The translations under genes were made by a program, and so were the position numbers. This document shows, piece after piece, positions 28,176-38,414 of a stretch of DNA of 58,428 nt. The stretch covers positions 1-58,428 of the forward strand of contig JABAZL010000109.1 in assembly GCA_018608425.1 (NCBI GenBank). The letters run 5' to 3'. The first letter of the stretch is position 1. Each line of letters opens with the position of its first letter. The notes under the pieces were generated by a model, which was not told where the DNA came from, made no database searches, and saw only the letters and a program-made list of their open reading frames with translations. The DNA is from Flavobacteriaceae bacterium. GTDB lineage: Bacteria > Bacteroidota > Bacteroidia > Flavobacteriales > Flavobacteriaceae.

Positions 28176-30377
28176 ATGATAATCGACGAACAGATAGAAA
28201 ATAAGGAAATTGCCAAGCAATACAAAGAATTGCTTCGCATCAGCTACCTTCAACTCAATGAAGAAGACAAGAAGCTGATACGTTTGGCTTTTGATACTGC
28301 TGTCGATGCCCACAAAGACCAAAGAAGAAAATCGGGAGAAGCATACATATTCCATCCCATTGCGGTTGCGAAGATCGTTGCATCGGAAATAGGATTAGAC
28401 GCTACTTGTATTGCAGCTGCATTACTACATGATACAGTTGAAGACACTGAATATACTTTAGACGATATTGAACGTCTTTTTGGCAATACGGTTGCAAAAA
28501 TAGTGCACGGGTTAACTAAAATTTCAAGCCTAAAAAAAGATACCGATGTTTCCTTACAAGCAGAAAACTTTCGGAAAATGCTTTTAACGCTGAATGATGA
28601 TATCCGAGTAATCATCATCAAAATAGCGGATCGTCTGCATAATATGCAGACCATGGATTCTATGCCAGAGCATAAGCAGGTGAAAATTGCTTCGGAAACA
28701 CTATACATCTATGCTCCAATTGCTCATAGAATTGGAATGTATAATATCAAAACAGAGCTAGAAGATTTAAGTTTAAAATACACCGAACCCCTCCGATTCG
28801 ATGCCATAAAAGACAAAATCAAAGGCGGTCAGGAAGAACAAAAGAAATACATAAAAGATTTTTCGGCATTCATTGAAAAATCGCTCAATGGAGAACGTTT
28901 AAAATATTTCATAAAAGGAAGGAGTAAGTCGATTTTCTCGATCCACAAGAAAATGCAAAAACAAAATATCCCATATGAAGGGGTGTTTGATAAATTTGCA
29001 ATACGTGTGGTTTATAAATCCACTCCCAAGAATGAAAAGTTTTTAGCGTGGAAAATTTACTCAATCATTACAGATCACTTTACACCAAACCCTACCCGAC
29101 TTCGGGATTGGATTTCTTCTCCAAAATCAAACGGATATGAATCACTTCACATAACAGTTATGGGGCCCAACAACAAATGGGTTGAAGTGCAAATTCGTTC
29201 AGAACGTATGCACGAAATTGCAGAAAAAGGCTATGCTGCACATTTCAGATACAAGCAAGGAGAACAGAAAGAAAGTGGAATTGACACCTGGTTAAACCGC
29301 GTTCAAGAAGTTTTAGAAAACAAAGAAAGTAATGCGGTAGATTTTGTTGAGGACTTTAAACTCAACCTCTATTCAGAAGAAATTTTTGTTTTTACACCCC
29401 AAGGAGAATTAAAGTCACTGCCTACCGGTTCATCTGTTCTTGATTTTGCATTCAGTATTCATACCGAAGTTGGTGCAAAAGCCAGAGGAGCACGAATCAA
29501 TGGGAAACTAGTTCCTTTGAGTCGAACACTAAAAAGTGGTGAAAACGTTGAAATCATTACTTCGGAAAATTCCAAACCAACGGCAAATTGGTTGGATCAT
29601 GTAATTACTTCTCGGGCACGATCACGAATAAAAGTTGCTTTAAACGAAGAGAAAAAACGCATTGCCGAAGACGGGAAAGAATTATTGAGAAGAAAACTCA
29701 AACACTTAAAGATCACCCTGAACGACAAAACCATTCGAAGGTTAGTATTGTACTTTAAAGTCAATACCAGTTTGGATTTATTTTATCGTGTTGGAATTGG
29801 CATCGTCGACAACAAAAAATTAAAAGATTTTGCAGCTAGTTACAACAGCACATTTTTTAATTTCATCAAGAAAAGAATCACGTCCAATGCGCGTAAGAAT
29901 ATTAACGATCGAGATGAATTTACATCAACCTTCGATAAATTAGTTTTCGGAAAAGACAAAGAAGAACTCCCCTATTCCTTGTCCAAATGCTGTACCCCTA
30001 TAGGAGGTGATAAAGTATTTGGCTTTCTATCCATTCATGATGGACTGAAGGTACACCGTCACGATTGTCCTAATTCACTATCGTTACAGTCTAACTTTGC
30101 TTACAGAGTTTTACCAGCGTGGTGGGTTGATTCATCTGAACAACAGTTCAGTGCGAAACTCAAACTGAGTGGGATTGATCAGGCTGGACTTGTCAATCAA
30201 GTAACCCGAGTTATCTCGAATAATATGCATGCCGATATCTTTAAAATCAATTTCGATACGGATGAAGGACTATTCAATGGTTCAATAAACGTACGTGTGA
30301 AAAACAGTATGATCTTGGATAAATTGGTCAACAATTTGCTTAAAATAAATGGAATTGAAAAAGTTACCCGAGAATAG
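28176..30377 (+). CDS. RelA/SpoT family (p)ppGpp synthetase/hydrolase
   Basis: HD domain AALLHDTVEDTEYT, synthetase GYESLHITVMGP, TGS domain, ACT-like C-terminus. Confidence 0.95.
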   Translation: MIIDEQIENKEIAKQYKELLRISYLQLNEEDKKLIRLAFDTAVDAHKDQRRKSGEAYIFHPIAVAKIVASEIGLDATCIAAALLHDTVEDTEYTLDDIERLFGNTVAKIVHGLTKISSLKKDTDVSLQAENFRKMLLTLNDDIRVIIIKIADRLHNMQTMDSMPEHKQVKIASETLYIYAPIAHRIGMYNIKTELEDLSLKYTEPLRFDAIKDKIKGGQEEQKKYIKDFSAFIEKSLNGERLKYFIKGRSKSIFSIHKKMQKQNIPYEGVFDKFAIRVVYKSTPKNEKFLAWKIYSIITDHFTPNPTRLRDWISSPKSNGYESLHITVMGPNNKWVEVQIRSERMHEIAEKGYAAHFRYKQGEQKESGIDTWLNRVQEVLENKESNAVDFVEDFKLNLYSEEIFVFTPQGELKSLPTGSSVLDFAFSIHTEVGAKARGARINGKLVPLSRTLKSGENVEIITSENSKPTANWLDHVITSRARSRIKVALNEEKKRIAEDGKELLRRKLKHLKITLNDKTIRRLVLYFKVNTSLDLFYRVGIGIVDNKKLKDFAASYNSTFFNFIKKRITSNARKNINDRDEFTSTFDKLVFGKDKEELPYSLSKCCTPIGGDKVFGFLSIHDGLKVHRHDCPNSLSLQSNFAYRVLPAWWVDSSEQQFSAKLKLSGIDQAGLVNQVTRVISNNMHADIFKINFDTDEGLFNGSINVRVKNSMILDKLVNNLLKINGIEKVTRE

Positions 30378-30408
30378 TTAAAGAAACAATACATTTGTAA
30401 CCTAAATC

Positions 30409-30858
30409 ATGATTATGACGGAAACACAAAATCCTCAAGAAGTTGTCAAGGGTGTGTTCATTAACTTTCTGGACCAGAACAAACACCGTAAGACTCCTGA
30501 ACGTTTTGCAATTCTCCATGAGATATATGAGAACGATGACCATTTCGATATCGAGTCGCTCTATATCATGATGAAAAACAAAAACTACCGTGTAAGTCGA
30601 GCCACATTGTACAACACCATAGAACTTTTACTAGAATCTGGATTGGTAAGAAAACATCAATTTGGGAACAATCAGGCTCAGTACGAAAAGTCGTTTTTCG
30701 ACAAACAACACGATCATATTATACTTACTGACACAGGAGAAGTAAAGGAATTTTGCGATCCACGAATTCAGAGCATAAAAAAAACAATTGAAGAGGTGTT
30801 TAATGTTGATATTCATCACCATTCTTTATACTTTTACGGCACTAAAAAAGAATCATAA
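30409..30858 (+). CDS. Fur family transcriptional regulator
   Basis: [62 protein letters not shown]. Confidence 0.92.
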   Translation: MIMTETQNPQEVVKGVFINFLDQNKHRKTPERFAILHEIYENDDHFDIESLYIMMKNKNYRVSRATLYNTIELLLESGLVRKHQFGNNQAQYEKSFFDKQHDHIILTDTGEVKEFCDPRIQSIKKTIEEVFNVDIHHHSLYFYGTKKES

Positions 30859-30876
30859 ATATAACATTAGCATACT

Positions 30877-32148
30877 ATGTCTATTGACTTATTATTAGGT
30901 CTCCAATGGGGAGATGAAGGAAAGGGAAAAATTGTGGATGTCCTTACCACGAATTATGATATTATCGCACGATTTCAGGGGGGACCAAATGCAGGTCACA
31001 CCCTTAAATTCGATGGGTTTTCTCATGTATTACACACCATTCCTTCTGGAATATTTCATCCAACGGCACTCAATCTAATTGGTAATGGCGTTGTAATTGA
31101 TCCTGTTATTTTTCAAACAGAAATTGAAAAACTAGCTCCTTTCAATATTGATTTCCCAAACAAGCTTTTAATTTCTAAAAAAGCGCATTTGATTCTTCCT
31201 ACCCACCGTTTGTTAGATGCTGCCTCAGAAGCTTCAAAAGGAAAAGCGAAAATTGGATCTACTCTAAAAGGGATTGGACCAACCTATATGGATAAAACCG
31301 GACGAAATGGAATTCGGGTTGGTGATATTTTACTTCCAGATTGGAAAGAACGATATGAAAATTTAAAAACGAAGCATTTGAAAATGCTTGACTTTTACGA
31401 GGGTAAAATTGAATTTGAACTATCAATACTTGAGGAAGCTTTTTTCAAGGCAATAGATGAACTCAAAAAACTACCTTTTGTAGACAGTGAAAACTTCTTA
31501 CATACCGCTTTAAAAGAAGGCAAAAAGGTATTAGCTGAAGGTGCACAAGGATCGTTACTGGATATAGATTTTGGTACTTACCCCTTCGTAACTTCTTCAA
31601 CTACCACAGCAGCTGGTGCTTGTACTGGTTTGGGTATTGCACCCAATACTATTGGTGAGGTTTTTGGAATTTTCAAGGCCTACGCAACTCGTGTAGGAAG
31701 TGGACCTTTCCCAACGGAATTGTTTGATGAAGCTGGAGAAACCATGGGGCGTGTTGGTATGGAATTTGGAGCTACAACTGGACGTTCAAGACGTTGTGGT
31801 TGGATTGACCTTGTTGCTCTTAAATATGCAATTCGTGTCAATGGAGTTACACAACTTATGATGATGAAAGGAGATGTTCTCTCTGGATTTGAAACCATCA
31901 AGGTATGTACTTCGTACAAAACTTCTGAAGGGTCTATTGAACACCTTCCCTTTAGCATTGAACCAGAACATGTGACGCCTGAGTATATTGAATTAGCTGG
32001 ATGGAAAGAAGATTTAACAGCTTTAACAGCTGAAGATCAATTCCCAAAAGAATTCAATGACTACATCGCATATCTTGAAAAAGAACTCGAAACACCCATT
32101 AAGATTGTTTCAGTAGGACCCGATCGTAAACAAACGATTTTCCGTTAA
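30877..32148 (+). CDS. purA: Adenylosuccinate synthetase
   Basis: GLQWGDEGKGKIVD, GGPNAGHTL, GAQGSLLDIDFGTYPFVTSS, TGRSRRCGW. Confidence 0.98.
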   Translation: MSIDLLLGLQWGDEGKGKIVDVLTTNYDIIARFQGGPNAGHTLKFDGFSHVLHTIPSGIFHPTALNLIGNGVVIDPVIFQTEIEKLAPFNIDFPNKLLISKKAHLILPTHRLLDAASEASKGKAKIGSTLKGIGPTYMDKTGRNGIRVGDILLPDWKERYENLKTKHLKMLDFYEGKIEFELSILEEAFFKAIDELKKLPFVDSENFLHTALKEGKKVLAEGAQGSLLDIDFGTYPFVTSSTTTAAGACTGLGIAPNTIGEVFGIFKAYATRVGSGPFPTELFDEAGETMGRVGMEFGATTGRSRRCGWIDLVALKYAIRVNGVTQLMMMKGDVLSGFETIKVCTSYKTSEGSIEHLPFSIEPEHVTPEYIELAGWKEDLTALTAEDQFPKEFNDYIAYLEKELETPIKIVSVGPDRKQTIFR

Positions 32149-32172
32149 ACAAAAAACAGTAACACCTACAGC

Positions 32173-33804
32173 TTGAAATTTATAAAAACGCTTGTTTTTC
32201 TTCTCTTTGTTAGCTTTGGAGTGCGATTTGTATCTGCTCAAGAGCCCAAAATTGTTGAAATCCGACAAGCAGGGTCGTTTGCTAAAGATGAAGCACAATA
32301 TCCTGGAGCAAATATTTTATTAAAAAAAGGAAGCACACGTGTACATTTATTTCATAAAGGAGCATTAGTTGTATCTGACAAATCCTTTTTCTATTCCAAG
32401 AAAAACTTTTTTGAAGCTGCAGGAGAGGTTGTTTTTACACAAGGTGATACGCTTCGAATGACAAGTGATTATCTAGAATATGATGGGGCTAATGGAAAAG
32501 CAAAAGCATGGGGAAATGTTTTTCTAAAACAACCCGACATGTCTCTCGAAACCGATACACTCTACATCGATCGGAACGAAAATATTGCCTATTATGATTC
32601 ACCAGGAACTGTTGTTGACAGCAGTAGCGTATTGAAGAGTAATCGTGGGAAGTATTTTATGAATGAAAAAAAATATCGATTCATCTCCAATGTGCGCATT
32701 ACAAATCCAGAGTACAACGTCACCTCTGCTCAATTGGACTATTTTACAGAAACAAACAAGGCATACTTATACGGGCCAACAAAGATCATTGGAGCTGATT
32801 ATGATATTTATTGCGAACGTGGGTTTTACAACTTAGACGCACAACGTGGAAACTTCAAGAAGAACGCCCTAATTAACTACAACCAAAAAATCATTGAAGG
32901 TGATAGTCTTTACTTCGAAAACGAAAGGGAGTATGCAGCTGCAACCAATGATATCTCCATTACAGACACCATCAATAATTCTATCATCCGAGGGAATTAT
33001 GCAGAGATTTTTAAAGCAAAAGATTCTGCTATTATTACACGACGTGCCTATGCAATTAATCTTTTAGAAAATGATTCGCTTTACATCAAAGCCGATACTC
33101 TAATTGGTACGGGTCCGTCAGAGCATCGCGTATTGAGGGGCTTTTACAATGTAAAGATTTTGAAATCTGACATTCGTGGAAAGTCAGATTCATTGTACCT
33201 AGACAATCAAATTGGTAAAATTGAATTACACAAACGCCCGCTAACCAAAAAAGAAGATCAGATTTTAAGCGATGACGAGAAAAATTCAAAAAACCCAGTC
33301 TTATGGTTTGGCGACAGTCAAATGAGTGGAGAGGTAATTCATTTACTAACCGAGCCTGGAGAAAAAAAATTAGACTCGCTACAGATTTTCGGTAATGCAT
33401 TCATCATCGAAAAAGACTCAATCAGTGCCGATGGATATAATCAAATTGTTGGAAGCGAACTCTACGGAGACTTTGAGGATGGTGCTCTAAAAAACTTAGA
33501 TGTCATAAAAAACACCATGGTTATTTATTATTTATACTCCGATACTGGGGAATTAATTGGAATCAATAAAACCATTTGCAGTGCCCTTGATATTGTTTTT
33601 CTGAACAATGAAATCAACGAAATTTCATTTTACATAAGCCCAGATGGAGAAGTTTTTCCAGAAGAAAAAATTGACAAGAATTTGAGAAAGCTAGATGGTT
33701 TTCTTTGGCGAATCGACGAACGTCCAGACACCTTCGAAGATTTATTCTTAATAGAAAATGTAGAACGTGCAAAAGTTCCAGAAGTTTCAATATCCAAAGA
33801 ATGA
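32173..33804 (+). CDS. OstA-like/LptA-like protein
   Basis: Signal peptide; repeated OstA-type segments (EVVFTQGDTLRMTSDYLEYDGANGKAKAWGNVFL). Confidence 0.85.
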   Translation: MKFIKTLVFLLFVSFGVRFVSAQEPKIVEIRQAGSFAKDEAQYPGANILLKKGSTRVHLFHKGALVVSDKSFFYSKKNFFEAAGEVVFTQGDTLRMTSDYLEYDGANGKAKAWGNVFLKQPDMSLETDTLYIDRNENIAYYDSPGTVVDSSSVLKSNRGKYFMNEKKYRFISNVRITNPEYNVTSAQLDYFTETNKAYLYGPTKIIGADYDIYCERGFYNLDAQRGNFKKNALINYNQKIIEGDSLYFENEREYAAATNDISITDTINNSIIRGNYAEIFKAKDSAIITRRAYAINLLENDSLYIKADTLIGTGPSEHRVLRGFYNVKILKSDIRGKSDSLYLDNQIGKIELHKRPLTKKEDQILSDDEKNSKNPVLWFGDSQMSGEVIHLLTEPGEKKLDSLQIFGNAFIIEKDSISADGYNQIVGSELYGDFEDGALKNLDVIKNTMVIYYLYSDTGELIGINKTICSALDIVFLNNEINEISFYISPDGEVFPEEKIDKNLRKLDGFLWRIDERPDTFEDLFLIENVERAKVPEVSISKE

Positions 33805-34985
33805 AAAAGCTTCAAGAGGATTTCTTAAAATTTCAAGCCAAAACAACTCCATACCCGCTGGGAATTGTTGTAGACCATGCCAAAGGCAGTTATGTATACG
33901 ATACCGATGGAAAAGCCTATTTAGATTTTATTGCTGGGGTTTCGGCCTGCAGTGTTGGGCATTGTCATCCCAATGTAGTTGAAGCGATAAAGACACAAGC
34001 AGAGCGATATTTACACGTAATGGTTTATGGGGAATTTGCTCAAGAACCAGCAGTAGATTTAGCCAAAGAACTAGCTGCGGAGCTTCCTGAAAGTCTTGGA
34101 GTAACCTATCTTGTGAATTCAGGAACCGAAGCTATTGAAGGTGCTTTGAAACTTACAAAAAGAGTAACAGGGAGAGGCGAATTGATAGCAGCTCATAACG
34201 CATATCATGGAAGTACTCACGGGGCATTGAGTCTTTTAGGCGCAGAACAGCAAAAGAAAGCATACCGACCCTTATTGCCTGGTATTCAATTCATCCAATT
34301 TAATAATGCCGACGATCTTGACAAGATAACAACAAAAACTGCAGCCGTTTTACTTGAAACCATTCAAGGTGGTGCCGGATTTATAGTTCCACAAAACGGG
34401 TATCTAAAAAAAGTTAAAGAACGCTGCAAGGCAGTTGGAGCCTTACTTATCTTAGATGAAATTCAACCTGGTTTTGGTCGAACTGGAAAACTATTTGGCT
34501 TTCAACAGTATGATGTAGTACCCGATATTTTAGTCATGGGTAAAGGCATGGGAGGCGGTTTACCCATTGGAGCATTTAGTAGTTCGGCTGCCCATATGGA
34601 TCATTTGACCGAGAATCCAAAGTTAGGGCACATTACAACTTTTGGGGGGAATGCAATTATTGCTACAGCAGCTCTTGCGACCCTACGTACACTTAAAGAA
34701 GAACAGCTTATAGAAGCTGTTGTAGAAAAAGAAAAGCTGTTCCGGTCGTTATTGAAACACCCCAAAATAAAGCAAATTAATGGGACGGGTTTGATGCTAG
34801 CACCCATTTTTGAAACAGAAGAAATCGCAAATACAGTTGTATTGAAGGCCATGGAAAAAGGCCTGCTTTTATTTTGGTTGTTATGGGAAAAGAAAGCGGT
34901 ACGTATTTCACCACCATTGACAATTTCGTTAGACGAAATAAGAAACGGATGTGCTATTATATCTGAGATATTAGACAGTATATGA
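33801..34985 (+). CDS. Class III aminotransferase (aspartate aminotransferase family)
   Basis: VNSGTEAIEGALKLTK, LLILDEIQPGFGRTGKLFGFQ, LVMGKGMGGGLPIGAF; true start overlaps the OstA stop by ATGA. Confidence 0.93.
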   Translation: MKKLQEDFLKFQAKTTPYPLGIVVDHAKGSYVYDTDGKAYLDFIAGVSACSVGHCHPNVVEAIKTQAERYLHVMVYGEFAQEPAVDLAKELAAELPESLGVTYLVNSGTEAIEGALKLTKRVTGRGELIAAHNAYHGSTHGALSLLGAEQQKKAYRPLLPGIQFIQFNNADDLDKITTKTAAVLLETIQGGAGFIVPQNGYLKKVKERCKAVGALLILDEIQPGFGRTGKLFGFQQYDVVPDILVMGKGMGGGLPIGAFSSSAAHMDHLTENPKLGHITTFGGNAIIATAALATLRTLKEEQLIEAVVEKEKLFRSLLKHPKIKQINGTGLMLAPIFETEEIANTVVLKAMEKGLLLFWLLWEKKAVRISPPLTISLDEIRNGCAIISEILDSI

Positions 34986-35082
34986 ACCTAAAAACTGTTA
35001 ATTACTTTGTTAAGAACAATTGAGTTTTTTAATAGATAAAAGCATACTTCTATCTAACTTTAAATAAGCAAATCTCAGACGC

Positions 35083-36450
35083 ATGCAAAATTCGTTTTCA
35101 AATAATTCTGATTCACCAATTCCAAGGTTTGAGCAAATGCTAAAAACCAATGAAGTGTACTACTTTGATGCTGAGGATTTTGAATGCATCATTCAATATT
35201 ACATTGATTCTGGTGAGATTAATCTCGCAAAAAAAGCCTTACACTTAGCCATAAAACAACACCCTGTACACAGCGACTTACTCCTACTAAAATCTGAACT
35301 TTTGATTTTTGATGGAGCAGACGACCAAGCACAAGTCCTTTTAGATTCTATACAAGAACTCGATCCACACAACCAAGAAATATTTGTACAACGAGCTACA
35401 ATTTTCTCAAAAAACAAAGAACATTACGCTGCCATAGAATTGCTTTTAGAGTCTTTACAGCATTCTGACGAACAGCTTGAAATTTGGTGCCTATTGGGAA
35501 TGGAATATATGGTGCTGGAAGATTACAGTAATGCGCAAGCGTATTTCAAATTGGCATTGGAAGAAGATCCCGAAGACTACCAAGTTCTCTACAATCTTTT
35601 GTATTGTTTTGAATATGAAAGATCATATGAAAAAGCAATCGAAGTTCTGAATTCTGTTTTAGAAAAAAATCCATATAACGAAATTGCGTGGCACGAGATT
35701 GGCAAACAATACCTCAACTTGGATCGCAACGAAGAAGCCCTTAGTGCCTTCGATTTTGCAATCATTTCTGAAGATCAATTTACTGGAGCCTATATTGAAA
35801 AAGGGAAAGTTCTAGAAAAAATGGGGCGCTTTAATGAAGCTATTGAGAATTTTCAAATCTCTATCCAAATTGATGATCCCAGTTCGTATGCATACTTAAG
35901 AATAGCAAAATGTCATCAGGCTCTTGGAAATGATATGTTGGCTTTACAATACTTTAAAAAATCGGTGCAAGAAGATCCAGCAAGCGAAAAAAGCTGGAAT
36001 GCATTGATCGATTTTTATATCCACCTTGAAGATATCGATAAAGCTTTTTATTACACAAAAAAAGCATTGATCATAAACGAAGATAGTGTAGGTTACAACA
36101 AACGAAATGCATTATTGTTACAAACCTTAGGGCACTATACCGAAGCAGAAATTGCTTATCAAAACACAGTGCAACTTGGGAACTACGAACTCGAAATTTG
36201 GATTGAATGGATGAATACATTAATCTTTTTAAACGAATGGGAAAAGTTAATTACAATTGGCCATCAAGCAAAGGAGTTTTTTCCCGATGCCGATGAAATT
36301 GATTTTAGAATTGCGGGAAGCTACCGTAGATTAAGTCGATTAAATGAAGCTGAATTTTTCATACAAGATCTTCGCAAAAACGAGAAAGTTCCCTCAGAAA
36401 GTTTGTTGAATTTATTTCCAGAATTCAAAGGAATTTTCTACAACTCCTAA
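35083..36450 (+). CDS. Tetratricopeptide repeat protein
   Basis: At least 8 TPR-like repeats (e.g. AWHEIGKQYLNLDRNEEALSAFDFAI). Confidence 0.9.
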   Translation: MQNSFSNNSDSPIPRFEQMLKTNEVYYFDAEDFECIIQYYIDSGEINLAKKALHLAIKQHPVHSDLLLLKSELLIFDGADDQAQVLLDSIQELDPHNQEIFVQRATIFSKNKEHYAAIELLLESLQHSDEQLEIWCLLGMEYMVLEDYSNAQAYFKLALEEDPEDYQVLYNLLYCFEYERSYEKAIEVLNSVLEKNPYNEIAWHEIGKQYLNLDRNEEALSAFDFAIISEDQFTGAYIEKGKVLEKMGRFNEAIENFQISIQIDDPSSYAYLRIAKCHQALGNDMLALQYFKKSVQEDPASEKSWNALIDFYIHLEDIDKAFYYTKKALIINEDSVGYNKRNALLLQTLGHYTEAEIAYQNTVQLGNYELEIWIEWMNTLIFLNEWEKLITIGHQAKEFFPDADEIDFRIAGSYRRLSRLNEAEFFIQDLRKNEKVPSESLLNLFPEFKGIFYNS

Positions 36451-36472
36451 CCCACTACCTAATTTTTTTTTT

Positions 36473-37444
36473 TTGAAAAAGAAACCACAAACTAAATTCA
36501 GCCTCTTTTTTAAGGGTATGGCAATGGGGATTGCCGATGTCATCCCCGGTGTTTCTGGAGGTACTATTGCATTAATTGCGGGGATATATGAAGAGTTAAT
36601 CAATTCGATAGACCAGATTAGTTTTAGATCATTACTTGTCCTTAAAAAAGAAGGATTTTCTTCTTTTTGGGCAACAATAAACGGGCGTTTTTTACTCCCT
36701 TTAGTGTTGGGGGTGGGAACAAGCATTATTCTTTTCTCAGGAGTTGTTCATTATTTATTACAGGAGCATCCTATCCCAGTATGGGCTTTCTTTTTTGGGC
36801 TTATTTGTTGTAGTATCCTGCTACTTTTAAAACAAAACCAACCCAAATCGATACCCTCAATACTCTTTTTGACTTTCGGTTTTCTTGTAGCTTACAGCAT
36901 AACGCAACTCACTCCGAATGGTGGAGAAATTAGTCTAGGCTATCTCTTCTTCTGTTCGATGATTGCAATCATTGCCATGATCCTCCCCGGCATTTCGGGT
37001 TCGTTCATATACATCCTTCTAGGGGCTTATGAAGTGGTATTGCATACTTCTAAGAATAGTATTCTTGCATTAGTCAATTTTGAATGGGATAATTTTGTAC
37101 AAATCTATTCTAGACTCCTTGTCATTGGATTGGGTATTGTAATTGGATTAAAATCCTTTTCAAGAATACTAAAATGGTTGTTTACGAATAAAAAACAAAC
37201 AACCTTGATGGTTTTAGTAGGTTTTCTGATTGGAGCTTTACCCAAAATATGGCCTTGGCAAAAAGCAATTGCGTGGGAGGTAATTTCTGAAAGTAAAAAA
37301 GTTGCAATCAAAACAAAATATACTGCACCTTGGAATTTTGAAGGAGACCCTCAACTTCTTATTGCAATCGCCATGATGCTTTTTGGATTTCTTTTTCTAT
37401 ATTTCCTTGAACGAAATTCGAACACAAAAAGCAATGCAGCCTAA
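36473..37444 (+). CDS. DUF368 (PopT-type undecaprenyl-phosphate translocase-like) membrane protein
   Basis: FKGMAMGIADVIPGVSGGTIALIAGIYEELI and MILPGISGSFIYILLGAYE; TTG start. Confidence 0.9.
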   Translation: MKKKPQTKFSLFFKGMAMGIADVIPGVSGGTIALIAGIYEELINSIDQISFRSLLVLKKEGFSSFWATINGRFLLPLVLGVGTSIILFSGVVHYLLQEHPIPVWAFFFGLICCSILLLLKQNQPKSIPSILFLTFGFLVAYSITQLTPNGGEISLGYLFFCSMIAIIAMILPGISGSFIYILLGAYEVVLHTSKNSILALVNFEWDNFVQIYSRLLVIGLGIVIGLKSFSRILKWLFTNKKQTTLMVLVGFLIGALPKIWPWQKAIAWEVISESKKVAIKTKYTAPWNFEGDPQLLIAIAMMLFGFLFLYFLERNSNTKSNAA

Positions 37445-38414
37445 AAAAACTCAAAGACAAAAACTTGTATTGATTTGCAAAGGAATTGCCATGGGAGTAG
37501 CCAATAAAATCCCCGGCGTATCTGGAGGTATTGTTGCTTTAGCTGCTGGATTTTATGAAGAACTCATTTACTCTTTTTCAAGATTCAATAAAACTGCATT
37601 AACATTATTATTTAAGAGAGAGTTTAAAGCTTTTTACACCCACATAAACGGGTCATTTTTAAGTCTACTATTCACCGGAGTTGTCATTAGTTTCTTCAGT
37701 GCCTCTTTAATTTTAGATCAGTTCATTCAATATTATCCTCGTCAAGTTTGGGGCTTATTTTTTGGTATGATACTAGCCTCTGTTTTTTTTATTTGGATCA
37801 AAGCAAAACGGTATACTTACAAAGAATATATTGTAACTATTCTAGGGCTTGCATCTGGTCTACTCGTCACCTTCTTAACCCCTGGGCAAGAAAACGACAA
37901 TCTTATATTTGTATTCATTTGCGGAATGATCAGCATCTCTGGGATGATCTTACCCGGGCTTTCGGGATCTTTCTTACTACTCGTGTTGGGAAATTACACC
38001 CTCTTACTAATCGATTCAGTCAATGCCTTGTATTTTACTTTAGTCGATCTCGTTTCTTTTGACTTAAGTTTTTTAGAAGATCCTGAACGACTCAATCTTT
38101 TGGGAGTAATGCTCGCATTCACATTAGGTTCTATTAGCGGATTGCTTGTTCTGTCTAAAGCATTGCGATTGTTTTTACAACACTACCCTAAGAAAATAAT
38201 TGCCTTGTTAATTGGTTTTATTTTAGGCTCGCTAAATGCAATTTGGCCATGGAAAAGAGCTGTTTATAATCCTGTTAAAGGCAAGCAAATCGATTCTTAT
38301 GAATTATTTTGGCCAAAACTTACTGAATTGGAAAACATCTACGTGATCCTTTTCATACTTTTGGGTTTTGGAATTGTTACCCTATTAGAAACCTATGGAA
38401 AAAAAAGTGCATAA
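37434..38414 (+). CDS. DUF368 membrane protein, second tandem paralogue
   Basis: CKGIAMGVANKIPGVSGGIVALAAGFYEELI and MILPGLSGSFLLLVLGNY. Confidence 0.9.
   Translation: MQPKKTQRQKLVLICKGIAMGVANKIPGVSGGIVALAAGFYEELIYSFSRFNKTALTLLFKREFKAFYTHINGSFLSLLFTGVVISFFSASLILDQFIQYYPRQVWGLFFGMILASVFFIWIKAKRYTYKEYIVTILGLASGLLVTFLTPGQENDNLIFVFICGMISISGMILPGLSGSFLLLVLGNYTLLLIDSVNALYFTLVDLVSFDLSFLEDPERLNLLGVMLAFTLGSISGLLVLSKALRLFLQHYPKKIIALLIGFILGSLNAIWPWKRAVYNPVKGKQIDSYELFWPKLTELENIYVILFILLGFGIVTLLETYGKKSA

Noticed and set aside
28250-28708. 152-aa minus-strand ORF in relA/spoT
   Set aside because: Ser/Ile-rich antisense translation overlapping the conserved HD domain; no independent support.
32330-32350. 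CACACGTGTACA (another CACGTG) as a possible parS
   Set aside because: Flanks do not match parS and it lies inside the OstA-like coding sequence; chance 6-mer expected at this window size.
33705-33800. N-terminal extension of the aminotransferase ORF
   Set aside because: Overlaps the OstA-like CDS out of frame; ATGA junction at 33801 gives the canonical start.
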